Source of the DNA: JAFGED01 sp964551295
GTDB lineage: Bacteria > Chloroflexota > Anaerolineae > B4-G1
NCBI GenBank assembly: GCA_964551295.1
Contig: CAZKDJ010000006.1
Span: 1-58,806 of the forward strand
Direction: 5' to 3'
DNA: 58,806 bases
The notes beneath the pieces are model-generated. The model saw nothing but the letters and a program-made list of their open reading frames with translations, was not told where the DNA came from and did not search any database. Numbering within the stretch: position 1 is the stretch's first letter; each line of letters opens with the position of its first letter. Positions 15,866-24,289 of the stretch are shown in pieces. Both the position numbers and the translations under genes were made by a program.

Positions 15866-16255
15866 TTACTCCTCTTCCTTGGCGACAAAGTCTTCGTACT
15901 CTCCCGGGGTCATCAGATCGTCGAACTCGGCGGGATCAGACGGGATAAAGCGGACCATCCAGCCCTCGTCATAGGGGTACTGGTTGACCAACTCTGGCGC
16001 GTCCTCCAACTCCTCGTTGATGGCGACGATCTCCCCGCCCATCGGCATATATACGTCGGAGGCAGCTTTGACCGACTCGACGACGCCAAAGATACCCCCC
16101 TGCTCGAACGTATCCCCTCCCTCCGGCAATTCTACATAGACGATATCTGAGAGAGATTCCTGAGCGTGGTCGGAGATTCCACAGACAATCTGATCCTCGT
16201 CCCACCGCGCCCACTCGTGACTCTTAGCATACCGCGCTTCTTGATCCAGTTTCAT
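15866..16255 (-). CDS. gcvH: Glycine cleavage system H protein
   Basis: 129 aa from ATG 16255, chosen because AAGGAG lies 8 nt upstream; the in-frame GTG at 16264 would overlap that site. The lipoylation motif is GVVESVKAASDVYMP with Lys63. SHEWARWDEDQIVCGISDHAQ is the usual N-terminus. It carries the aminomethyl group from P protein on its lipoyl arm. It is first in the gcv operon behind its own promoter; gcvT and lipoate-attachment genes are not in this window. Confidence 0.95.
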   Translation of the reverse strand: MKLDQEARYAKSHEWARWDEDQIVCGISDHAQESLSDIVYVELPEGGDTFEQGGIFGVVESVKAASDVYMPMGGEIVAINEELEDAPELVNQYPYDEGWMVRFIPSDPAEFDDLMTPGEYEDFVAKEEE

Positions 16256-16314
16256 CGCTGCCACTCCTTTTCGTAGCTACAACTGACTCGTCCTGCAACC
16301 GACATGCTACACGT

Positions 16315-16343
16315 ATTATACTCAACGAACTTTACGAGAGCAA
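16315..16343 (-). promoter_or_regulatory. Promoter of the gcvH operon
   Basis: Minus-strand TTGCTC (16338-16343), 17-nt spacer, TATAAT (16315-16320), 59 nt before gcvH. No glycine riboswitch-like fold is evident in the short leader. Confidence 0.7.
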
Positions 16344-16350
16344 GCGTCGT

Positions 16351-17574
16351 TTAGCCACTTCCTGCCAGCCGCGATAACCATCCCAGGATACCGCGCGACG
16401 GCTTCTCGCCCTGAGCCACGCCTGTCTGCCCATTAACCAAGATGGTATACTGTCTCTCCCCGTGGGAGTAGCGGACAATCCACAGCGGCACGATGATCAA
16501 CTTGAACGACATGACCGACAGTCGCGCCACACCCGGCCCGAAATCCTCGATCCGCTTACCCAACCGCTCGGCGACCGACGTCCGCACCTTTGCCCGCGCC
16601 TTGATCGAAGCGTCCGCCATCGAGATGTCGTACGTCTCGGCGGGCCAATCCGCGAGATAGCCCGGATCATACGGCGCCAACTTATCAAGATGGAAACTGC
16701 CCACGACGGACGCCATCTCTTGCGGCAAGGTGTTGCTGGCAGGCGTCAACACATCATCTGCCAAGCGCCTCTGACCTTTCCAAGCAACGTCGATATCGAA
16801 TGTCCACATCGGAATATAGACGCCGTTGAGGGAGACGACCGGAGCAGCGTCCAACTCTTCCGCCGCCAGCCACTCGAGAGCCGCGCGACGCGCCCGATCC
16901 TGCGTCACCACAAAAGGAATCACTCCCTCGGGAGGCACCAACTCGCGCAACTTGGTCTGCTCGACGACGTAGACAGAGGCACAATAGGGACACGTGAACG
17001 ACAGTTTCTCAGGCCCCAATACAAAAGAGGCGCCACAATCCTGGCACACGTAGCACTTGGTAGCCACCGGACAGGTGTGCCCCTTGGCCGTGGCCAGAGC
17101 CAGAACGAAATCCTGCTCGTCGACCGCACCATCGCCCGCCAGCGCCTCGGAGCGCGAATGCCGAGCGCAGTACTCGCAAATCAGCGACGTACCCATCGGC
17201 GCAAAGACCATCCGTCCACCACAATTTGGACAGATGAACCGTCGAGCCTGGGCTGGTTGGGGAGTATCGGGCACTTTAACCGGTACGTGGTTCGGATCGA
17301 CGATGTCGGCTGGATCGAGTCGCCCATCCAGTATGGCCAGCTCGCGTCGGGCCTCAGCGTGCATCGGGTCTGCAAACAAGATCTCTTCCAAGTGTGCGCG
17401 CTTCTCAGCCATGTCATCGGTGATCCTGCTTAGCCACAGCCGGGCTTTGATGCATTGCTGGAGCGTGGAATCCAGGCGCAGCGCCCACTCCAGATAGCGG
17501 CGCGCCTCGTCGTTGGCGCCGTCCTTGGCCGCCGCGATGCCGCGCACCAACAGGTCGCGCACGCTATCGGACAT
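16351..17574 (-). CDS. TPR-like / multi-zinc-ribbon protein of unknown function
   Basis: 407 aa. Residues 1-80 are TPR-like helices (RGIAAAKDGANDEARRYLEWAL, KARLWLSRITDDMAEKRAHLEE) homologous to the N-terminus of the 4216-5379 protein. Zinc-ribbon pairs follow: CPNC (115-118), CEYC (133-136), CYVCQDC (174-180) and CPYC (195-198). The C-terminal half is a soluble domain with an amphipathic pattern and no known catalytic motif. The start lies 2 nt after the murF-alr stop, so the two are co-transcribed. The function is unknown; a cytoplasmic nucleic-acid or protein-binding scaffold is a guess. Confidence 0.72.
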   Translation of the reverse strand: MSDSVRDLLVRGIAAAKDGANDEARRYLEWALRLDSTLQQCIKARLWLSRITDDMAEKRAHLEEILFADPMHAEARRELAILDGRLDPADIVDPNHVPVKVPDTPQPAQARRFICPNCGGRMVFAPMGTSLICEYCARHSRSEALAGDGAVDEQDFVLALATAKGHTCPVATKCYVCQDCGASFVLGPEKLSFTCPYCASVYVVEQTKLRELVPPEGVIPFVVTQDRARRAALEWLAAEELDAAPVVSLNGVYIPMWTFDIDVAWKGQRRLADDVLTPASNTLPQEMASVVGSFHLDKLAPYDPGYLADWPAETYDISMADASIKARAKVRTSVAERLGKRIEDFGPGVARLSVMSFKLIIVPLWIVRYSHGERQYTILVNGQTGVAQGEKPSRGILGWLSRLAGSG

Positions 17575-17576
17575 CC

Positions 17577-20135
17577 TTACACCACCCTCGGCACCCGGGC
17601 CAGGATCTCGGAGACGACCTCGTAGTTGATCGTCCCCAACCAGTCGGCCACCTCCTCGGCAGTGATGGCGTCCTCGCCCTGTATGCCGATCAGCACGACC
17701 TCATCCCCGACGCGGACGTTGGGGATGTGACTGACGTTGATCATGGTCTGATCCATGCACACCCGTCCCACGATGGGCGCGCGCTGCCCGCGCACCAGCA
17801 CCGACTGCCAACGGGTGGGCGCGCGGCGGAAACCGTCGGCATAGCCCACGGGGATGACGGCAATCGTCTCCTCGCCCTGGGTCTGATAGGTGTTACTATA
17901 GCTGACGTAGCTACCCGGCGGGAGCATCTTGACCTGGGCAATGCTGGTCTTCCAAGCCAATGCGGGACGAAAACCCTCCGGCAGTTGGACATTGGACGAG
18001 GGCTGAAGGCCATACATCGCCAAGCCCAAGCGCACCATGCTGAAACGAGTCTCCGGCAGGCGCAGGAGCGCGGCAGAGTTGGCGCAGTGAACGAGCGAAA
18101 ATGTAATGCCGATGCCCGCCAACCGCCCCAGCACCTTCAGGAACCGATCCAGTTGCCGGCGCGTGTACTCCAGACTCTCATCGTCGGCCACGGAAAAGTG
18201 GGTAAAGATACCCTCCAGGTCAAGGCCCGGCAGGCCACGGATCTCTTGCACGAAAGAAACCAACTGGTCGGGTAGCAACCCCAGGCGTCCCATCCCCGTA
18301 TCCACCTTGACGTGAATGCGGGCGGTGCGGCGCAGTTCGGTGGCAGCGCGGCTATAGGCGCGCGCCACGTCGGCGTCGTAGAGGGTGAGGGTCACGTCGT
18401 GCAACAGGGCCTGCTTGGCCAGCCAGGCCGGCGTGTAGCCCAGGACGAGAATGGGAGCGTCCACTCCGCTCTGGCGCAAGCGTATCGCCTCGTTAACCGA
18501 AGCGACACCACAGGAATAGGCCCCGTTGTTCAGCGCGGTGCGCGCGACGGTAATCGCGCCGTGGCCGTAGGCGTCGGCCTTTAGCACCGCCTGTATCTTG
18601 ACCTCCGGCCCAACGATCTCTTTGACCTGCCGCACGTTATAGGCCACCGCCTCCAGATCGACCTCTACCCAGGTGGGACGGGCGGGGCGAGCGGCCCGCG
18701 CCACGATGCCATCGACGCGCTGCACTAACCTGGCGGCATCATCCGGCTGAGCCAGGAGCCCTCTCGCCACCTCCTCCATGCGCGTCTCCACGTCGCCCTT
18801 GATCAATACCACATCGCCCGCCTTCAACTTGGGCTCGAGAAACCGCACCGCGTCGTTGGCCGTGTAGGTCACGAAAACTTGTCCGCAGGCAAGTCCGGCT
18901 TCCTTGGCCGCCTCGGCGACCCAAGTCGCCCGCTGCCCCTTGGTCACCAGGAGATCGACAAAGGCGGCAGCGGTCTGTCCAATCAATCGATGCCCTTCCA
19001 CAGCGTAACCACCCAGTTGCGCCATGTCCCCCAAAACAGCGATACGACGCTGCGCGGGGTAATCGGCCAAGGTGACCAGGGCCTGCAGCGCGGCTTCCGG
19101 GCTGGAACTGGCCGAGCCATCCAGCAGAAGGGAATCATTGACGCCAGGCAAAACCTGCAGCCGCCCGGCCCCCGGCCGCAGCTCTTCCACCGCGTCCAGA
19201 ATGTCACCCCAGGGGACGTGATAGGCCAAACCAACGGCGATAGCAGCGAGGATCGTATACGCCTGGTGACGGCCCAAGAGGCGCGTGCGGACATCCGCCT
19301 TAGGCGGATAACCGGGCGTTCCACGACCACCAACGCCGGGAAAATGGACGACGAACTGAAGGCCTTCTGGATCAGGCCGCAAGTCAGAGGCGACGATATC
19401 GGCGTCGGGACTCAGGCCATAGGTGATCACCTGAGCCTGGGTGCGCTCCCGCATCGCCCGCACACGGGCGTCGTCATAGTTGAGGATGGCCACACCCTCC
19501 TGCGGAAGCGCCTCCACCAGGCGGCCCTTCTCCTGGGCGATGGCCTCCAGGCTGCCCAGGTGGGCCAGATGGGCGTGGTTGACCGCCGTGACAACGGCCA
19601 CGCGTGGCCGGGTCAGCTCGGCCAGGTGAGCGACGTCGTCAAAGGCGTTGCAGGCCAACTCCAGAACGGCGACCTCGTGCTCAGGAGCCAGCGCCGCCAA
19701 CGAGAGCGGCAGGCCAAAGCGGTCGCTCAGATCGGGCGCATTGCCAAAGACCTGGCGGCCCGCGGCCAACACAGCCGCGATAGCCCGGCTGGCATCGGTC
19801 TTGCCGGTGGAGCCGGTGATGCCCACCACCGGGGTATCGTGCTCGCGCAGGACGTGGGCGGCCCAATCAGCAAGGGCAATCTGTGTATCGGGAACGACGA
19901 TACACGGGGTCGTGCACTCATCCGGCGGGAACTGGCACAGCACACCACCAGCCCCTTTCAGCACCGCGTCGGGGATATAGTCGTGCCCATCGCCGCCCTC
20001 GGTCTTGATGGCGACGAAAACCTCACCGGGCTCGATGCGACGTGAGTCGTAGCAGAAAGCGGGAAACGACTCGGGAGTCGAGGGACCTACCAGTTGTCCG
20101 CCGGTGGCAGCTAAAAGATCATCCAGGTAGATCAT
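17577..20135 (-). CDS. Fused MurF / alanine racemase
   Basis: 852 aa. Residues 1 to about 465 are MurF (UDP-MurNAc-tripeptide:D-Ala-D-Ala ligase) with the ATP loop GITGSTGKTDASRAI and VAVVTAVNHAHLAHLGS. Residues from about 485 are alanine racemase: WVEVDLEAVAYNVRQ, PLP-lysine Lys519 in VLKADAYGHGA, VDTGMGRLGL, and the catalytic-tyrosine region GSYVSYSNTYQT followed by VIPVGYADGF. One chain therefore makes D-Ala and adds D-Ala-D-Ala to the peptidoglycan precursor. Such fusions are known from other phyla, notably Bacteroidota. The presence of MurF implies a peptidoglycan wall. Confidence 0.95.
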   Translation of the reverse strand: MIYLDDLLAATGGQLVGPSTPESFPAFCYDSRRIEPGEVFVAIKTEGGDGHDYIPDAVLKGAGGVLCQFPPDECTTPCIVVPDTQIALADWAAHVLREHDTPVVGITGSTGKTDASRAIAAVLAAGRQVFGNAPDLSDRFGLPLSLAALAPEHEVAVLELACNAFDDVAHLAELTRPRVAVVTAVNHAHLAHLGSLEAIAQEKGRLVEALPQEGVAILNYDDARVRAMRERTQAQVITYGLSPDADIVASDLRPDPEGLQFVVHFPGVGGRGTPGYPPKADVRTRLLGRHQAYTILAAIAVGLAYHVPWGDILDAVEELRPGAGRLQVLPGVNDSLLLDGSASSSPEAALQALVTLADYPAQRRIAVLGDMAQLGGYAVEGHRLIGQTAAAFVDLLVTKGQRATWVAEAAKEAGLACGQVFVTYTANDAVRFLEPKLKAGDVVLIKGDVETRMEEVARGLLAQPDDAARLVQRVDGIVARAARPARPTWVEVDLEAVAYNVRQVKEIVGPEVKIQAVLKADAYGHGAITVARTALNNGAYSCGVASVNEAIRLRQSGVDAPILVLGYTPAWLAKQALLHDVTLTLYDADVARAYSRAATELRRTARIHVKVDTGMGRLGLLPDQLVSFVQEIRGLPGLDLEGIFTHFSVADDESLEYTRRQLDRFLKVLGRLAGIGITFSLVHCANSAALLRLPETRFSMVRLGLAMYGLQPSSNVQLPEGFRPALAWKTSIAQVKMLPPGSYVSYSNTYQTQGEETIAVIPVGYADGFRRAPTRWQSVLVRGQRAPIVGRVCMDQTMINVSHIPNVRVGDEVVLIGIQGEDAITAEEVADWLGTINYEVVSEILARVPRVV

Positions 20136-20156
20136 AGCTTAAAAGGCGATAACAAC

Positions 20157-20194
20157 GGGCGGCGCGGGGAACCGACTTCCTGGGCGCGCCGCCC
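20157..20194 (-). terminator. GC-rich hairpin after tRNA-Val
   Basis: GGGCGGCGCG (20157-20166) pairs perfectly with CGCGCCGCCC (20185-20194), loop 18 nt, just downstream of the tRNA on the minus strand. The following sequence is only weakly T-rich (GTTGTTATC). Confidence 0.55.
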
Positions 20195-20198
20195 TCAG

Positions 20199-20272
20199 TG
20201 GGCGGTACGGGACTCGAACCTGTGACCTCCTCCTTGTAAGGGAGGCGCTCTAACCAACTGAGCTAACCGCCC
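20199..20272 (-). tRNA. tRNA-Val (anticodon TAC)
   Basis: 74 nt cloverleaf on the minus strand: acceptor GGGCGGT/ACCGCCC with discriminator A, D-arm GCTC-AGTTGGTTA-GAGC, anticodon stem CCTCC/GGAGG with loop CTTACAA (anticodon TAC), variable loop AGGTC, T-loop TTCGAGT. The CCA is not encoded. The third pair of the T-stem is an A-C mismatch (ACAGG against CCCGT), which is unusual for a functional tRNA but tolerable. Confidence 0.95.
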
Positions 20273-20321
20273 AAAAGCACCCTCAATTATAAACGTTTAT
20301 GCATTCCCCGTCAACGCGCGC

Positions 20322-21197
20322 TTACAGGCGGGGCAGGACGATCTCTTTCTGCGCCTGGTACTTGCCCTTCTTGTCGGCATAGGAGATCTCGCACTCTTCA
20401 TCCGCCTCGAAGAAGAGCACCTGCGCGATGCCCTCGTTGGCATAGATCTTGGCCGGCAAGGGGGTCGTGTTGCTGATCTCCAAGGTAACATAGCCATGCC
20501 ATTCGGGCTCGAAGGGCGTCACGTTCACAATGATGCCACATCTGGCATACGAGCTCTTTCCCAGGCAGACCGTCAGCGTGCTCCGAGGCACGCGGAAATA
20601 CTCCACGGTGCGGCTCAGGGCAAACGAGTTGGGCGGGATGACGCACACGTCGCCCTGGAAATCGACGAAGGAATCGGCGTCGAAACGCTTGGGATCGACG
20701 ACGATGGACTTGTTAGACTTGAGCTCGGCCAGCGCGCGGGAGGCCATGTCGCGGCGATGGGTCAGGTACGGCCACACCTGCGACAGGATGTACTGCACGT
20801 CGGCGGCCTTGTTTACCACGAGCTCGCAGCGCCCATCGTCGGCATCGCGCACCGAGCCCGTATCGAGCGTCGCCTGCAACCGTTCCAGCATCTGGCGGTC
20901 CTCGCTGGCGACGACGAGCGCCAGACCAGGACGCCCCGGCTGGCCGGAGGTCACGTAGCCGACCTGCCCCTTGGCGTCCAGCACGCCCGCGACGTAAGCA
21001 CACTGCACGTCCGAGAGCTTGGCCGCCGTGATCTCTGGCTGAAAGATCTTGAACTCGTCGGCCACCCGGATGTCATAGCCATAGGACGAAAGTCCGTAGG
21101 AGATGACGCCGTCGCGCACCTGCCCATCCACGAACGGTTCGATCATGCGCTGCTCAAGTGCCATCTTGCGAATCCAACGATCAGGCTTAAGGCCCAT
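20322..21197 (-). CDS. dcd: dCTP deaminase with an internal LAGLIDADG-like domain
   Basis: 291 aa against about 185-195 usual for Dcd. Residues 1-52 (MGLKPDRWIRKM, YGLSSYGYDIRVADEFKIF) and 164-291 (IVVDPKRFDADSFVDF, IPPNSFALSRTVEYFR, GKSSYARCGIIVNVTPFEP, VTLEISNTTPLPAKIYANEG) form an intact deaminase converting dCTP to dUTP. Between them lies an in-frame insert of about 111 residues (20709-21041) with the LAGLIDADG homing-endonuclease pattern: AYVAGVLDAKGQVGYV, ASEDRQMLERLQ, VWPYLTHRR. The catalytic acid of the motif is Lys76, so the nuclease should be dead. No intein splice residues flank it. The two Dcd halves are well conserved, so the enzyme is probably active with the insert retained as a surface domain. 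Confidence 0.9.
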   Translation of the reverse strand: MGLKPDRWIRKMALEQRMIEPFVDGQVRDGVISYGLSSYGYDIRVADEFKIFQPEITAAKLSDVQCAYVAGVLDAKGQVGYVTSGQPGRPGLALVVASEDRQMLERLQATLDTGSVRDADDGRCELVVNKAADVQYILSQVWPYLTHRRDMASRALAELKSNKSIVVDPKRFDADSFVDFQGDVCVIPPNSFALSRTVEYFRVPRSTLTVCLGKSSYARCGIIVNVTPFEPEWHGYVTLEISNTTPLPAKIYANEGIAQVLFFEADEECEISYADKKGKYQAQKEIVLPRL

Positions 21198-21262
21198 GTA
21201 GTAAACTCCTTGATCAAGATCGAAAAAGATGCAAGAAGCAGGCTTGCACCTTGCTTCTTATC

Positions 21263-22951
21263 CTACATGCGCTCCGGCGTGCCCATGCCCATGAGGCTCA
21301 GGACACGGGCCAGGACGAGCTTGGCAGCCCGGACAAGCATCAAGCGCGTGCGCGTCAGATCGGGGGCCTCGGCATCGACGACGCGGCAGTCCCGGTAGAA
21401 AGCGTGAAAGGCCGAAGCCAAGTCCTTGGCGTAGAACGTGAGGTGGTGCGGCGCCAACTGCGTCGCTGCCTGCATCACGATCTCTGGTAGCTCCAGCATC
21501 TTGCGGATCAACGTTAGCTCGCTCTCGTGAGTCAACAGAGAGACGTCGGCGGACGCCTCTACATCCCAGCCAAGCCCGGCAGCGTGGCGCAGGATGCTGG
21601 CGATACGGGCGTGAGCGTATTGCACGTAATACACCGGGTTCTTGTCCGATTGCTCGACCGCCAGGTCCAGGTCAAAGTCCACCGTCGAATCGACGGTACA
21701 CGTCAGGAGCATGAAGCGGATCGGGTCCGCGCCGACCTCGTCGAGCAACTCGCGCAGCGTGACAAACTCTCCCGTGCGTTTCGACATGCGCACGTCCTCG
21801 CTGCCCCGCTTCAGATTGACCATCTGGTAGAGGATGATCACCACACGCTCCAGGTCAAGCCCCAACGCCCTGGCCGCCGCTTTTACCCGCGGCACATCTC
21901 CGTGATGATCGGCCCCCCAAACGTAGACCGCTTTATCAAAGCCACGGTCGACCAATTTATCCCACGCATATGCAACGTCAGAAGCCAGATACGTGGGACG
22001 CTCACTCGGCTCTGGGATCACCTGGGGAGAGCGGATGAGGACCACATCCGTCTCCAAATCGGGAGTAGTGAACCAGATCGCGTCCTCTCGCTCCGTAACA
22101 TAGCCCTTATCGCGCAGCTTTTGGATCATGCGATCAAGCAAGCCGGACTCGTGCAGGCTTTTTTCGTGGAACCAAGTATCGAATTTCACACCCAGCGCAG
22201 CCAAGTCACGCCGTATCCAGTCGATCATGCGATCGATGCCCTCCGCCCCCAAAGCTCGGACGGCTTCCTCCTTCGGCAGGACGAGGTACCGCTCACCGTA
22301 CTTCTCAGCCATCTGCTGCCCGATTTCGGTGATGTACCCGCCGTGATACCCGTCTTCCGGGAACGGCTCATCCCGTCCCAGCGCCTGGGCATAACGGGCA
22401 TACACACTCTCGCCGAACTTGCGTATTTGTGACCCGGCGTCGTTGACGTAATATTCCCGCTCGACCTTGTACCCCGCCGCAGCCAATATGCTGGCCAACG
22501 TGTCACCGATAACTGCATTTCGCGTGGATCCGACGGTAACAGGTCCCGTCGGATTGGCACTCACAAACTCGACCTGCACCCTTTGACCGCGCCCAATATC
22601 CCGATTGCCAAAAGCCTCTCCGGCCTCCAGGATCACCTCGACCTGAGTTGTGAGCCAAGATGCATCCAGCGCGACGTTAATGTACCCCGGCCCGGCGACC
22701 TCGACCTCGCCCACGAACGCCGCCGACGGCAGATGCTCAATCACCCGCGCGGCGATATCACGCGGGGACATGCGCGCTTCCTTGGCCAGCCGCAGGCAAA
22801 CGGGCGAGGCATAATCGCCGTGCTGAGATTGGCGGGGACGCTCCACGACGACCCCCGGCGTCTCGAACGGCGGCAACGCGCCGCTTTCTTGCGCGGCTTT
22901 TAACCCTGCGGCAATCAATGCTGCAACCTGATCTTGGATCAACTCCGTCAT
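21263..22951 (-). CDS. argS: Arginyl-tRNA synthetase
   Basis: 562 aa; ATGs at 22954 and 22951 both follow GGGGAGG closely. Family features are VEFVSANPTGPVTVG in the catalytic core, YYVNDAGSQIRKFGESV, VWGADHHGDVPRVKAA, and a KMSKS-like loop DVRMSKRTGEFVTL. The C-terminal DALR anticodon-binding domain follows (VQYAHARIASILRH onward). The HIGH signature is TVGS, with both histidines replaced. The enzyme charges tRNA-Arg. It sits 10 nt downstream of the adenosine deaminase gene and is probably co-transcribed with it. Confidence 0.94.
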   Translation of the reverse strand: MTELIQDQVAALIAAGLKAAQESGALPPFETPGVVVERPRQSQHGDYASPVCLRLAKEARMSPRDIAARVIEHLPSAAFVGEVEVAGPGYINVALDASWLTTQVEVILEAGEAFGNRDIGRGQRVQVEFVSANPTGPVTVGSTRNAVIGDTLASILAAAGYKVEREYYVNDAGSQIRKFGESVYARYAQALGRDEPFPEDGYHGGYITEIGQQMAEKYGERYLVLPKEEAVRALGAEGIDRMIDWIRRDLAALGVKFDTWFHEKSLHESGLLDRMIQKLRDKGYVTEREDAIWFTTPDLETDVVLIRSPQVIPEPSERPTYLASDVAYAWDKLVDRGFDKAVYVWGADHHGDVPRVKAAARALGLDLERVVIILYQMVNLKRGSEDVRMSKRTGEFVTLRELLDEVGADPIRFMLLTCTVDSTVDFDLDLAVEQSDKNPVYYVQYAHARIASILRHAAGLGWDVEASADVSLLTHESELTLIRKMLELPEIVMQAATQLAPHHLTFYAKDLASAFHAFYRDCRVVDAEAPDLTRTRLMLVRAAKLVLARVLSLMGMGTPERM

Positions 22952-22964
22952 CATCCTCCCCTAG

Positions 22965-24107
22965 TCAAACCCACAGCAGCCCAGCGCTACGCTCCCCATC
23001 GGTCAGCTTCAATTCCCTGCGGAACCATGCCACCAACTGCTCTCGCTCTGCCGACGGCAAGAACGAGCTGTCAACAGCTATCAGGATAGCGCGCTTGATC
23101 TGGTCAAACGTCATCCCCATGGTCAACATGGCGACCACATATTCGTCGGTCAGCGTCGTATCGCTGACACTGGGGTCATCGGTATTGATCGTCACCCGCA
23201 GATCGAGCGCCAGCAGATCCATCAACGGATGCTGCCCGAACCGACGCACAGCTCCTGTCTGCAAGTTACTGGTTGGACAGATCTCCAACGCGACCCGGCG
23301 CTCTTGGAGCAGGCGCACAACCTGTGAGTTCTCAACGGCCCGTATGCCATGCCCGATGCGCTCGGCTCCCAGCAAATCAACCGCCTGGCGCACATTCTCG
23401 GCCCCGCCAGCCTCCCCGGCGTGCACCGTTACATGCAACCCTTTCCGATGCGCTCGCCGGAAAACGTCGACGAAGCGATCGGCCGGATATCTAATTTCAT
23501 CCCCGGTCAGGTCCAGGCCAACGACTCCGTCGTCCAGGTGAGCGACGGCCAGATCGGCGATTTCAAATGCGACGTCCAAACTCACGTCTCGCCGGATCGA
23601 CAGGATCAGATTAACGCGCACCTCATAGTCACGCTGAGCACGGGCAACTGCGCCACATATCCAGGTAATCACCTCGTCGAGTGAAAAACCCTGCACCCGA
23701 GCCTGGGCCGAGGGATTGAAGCGTAACTCCAGGTATTTGATGTTATCTTCCGCCGCGTCGGCCACCGCCTCGTACGCTATGCGTTCCACGGCGTCTCGAG
23801 AGGGGTAAAAGCGCTGCAGAAGACGAAATTTTTCGAGAAAACGATGGAAATCCGGTTCGTCGTTGGCCACGGTCACGAAAGGACGTAGATACTCGATATC
23901 GTAACTAGGAAGGTCAATCCCATGCTCTCGGGCAATCTCAGCCAACGTCTGGAGCCTCAGAGAACCTTCGAGATGCCGATGCAAATCCACCTTTGGCAGA
24001 GCGTGCAACTGCGCCCGCAAGCTAGATACAGTATTAAATTTTCCTTTATCGAAACCTTTGATGCTCGGCATATCACTCGTTATCACTGTGATCAACCGCG
24101 TGGCCAT
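22965..24107 (-). CDS. add: Adenosine deaminase
   Basis: 380 aa from ATG 24107, with GAGG about 6 nt upstream; a TTG start at 24119 is possible. The zinc and catalytic motifs are all present: KVDLHRHLEGSL (HxH), TVHAGEAGG (His and catalytic Glu), ERIGHGIRAV, and INTDDPSVSDTTL (Asp pair). It deaminates adenosine or a related purine to the inosine form in purine salvage. In some relatives the substrate is adenine or a modified adenosine, which sequence alone does not settle. argS follows at 10 nt. Confidence 0.92.
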   Translation of the reverse strand: MATRLITVITSDMPSIKGFDKGKFNTVSSLRAQLHALPKVDLHRHLEGSLRLQTLAEIAREHGIDLPSYDIEYLRPFVTVANDEPDFHRFLEKFRLLQRFYPSRDAVERIAYEAVADAAEDNIKYLELRFNPSAQARVQGFSLDEVITWICGAVARAQRDYEVRVNLILSIRRDVSLDVAFEIADLAVAHLDDGVVGLDLTGDEIRYPADRFVDVFRRAHRKGLHVTVHAGEAGGAENVRQAVDLLGAERIGHGIRAVENSQVVRLLQERRVALEICPTSNLQTGAVRRFGQHPLMDLLALDLRVTINTDDPSVSDTTLTDEYVVAMLTMGMTFDQIKRAILIAVDSSFLPSAEREQLVAWFRRELKLTDGERSAGLLWV

Positions 24108-24289
24108 ATCGATCCTCAAGGACTTGCAAAGAATGACTTGGCACAGCGATGCGACGAAAACACCCTGGACCCATCAGACGGCGATTAGAATGAGCTTTTA
24201 CAGGTCTGAAACAGCAAGATGCGGTGGGCCGTTATGTGGCCTGGATCCAGGCAAAGGTATCGACAAATCCTCAGGAATCACAGGAGGCT

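Noticed and set aside
16256..16350. Glycine riboswitch upstream of gcvH
   Set aside because: The leader from the predicted transcription start to the ATG is only about 50 nt and shows no tandem aptamer-like pattern.
18879..20045. A 388-codon plus-strand frame opposite MurF-Alr
   Set aside because: Shadow of the strongly coding minus strand, with a peptide composition unlike any protein family.
20709..21041. Intein in dCTP deaminase
   Set aside because: No Cys/Ser at the N-border and no His-Asn at the C-border, and the insert is too short for an intein with splicing domains.
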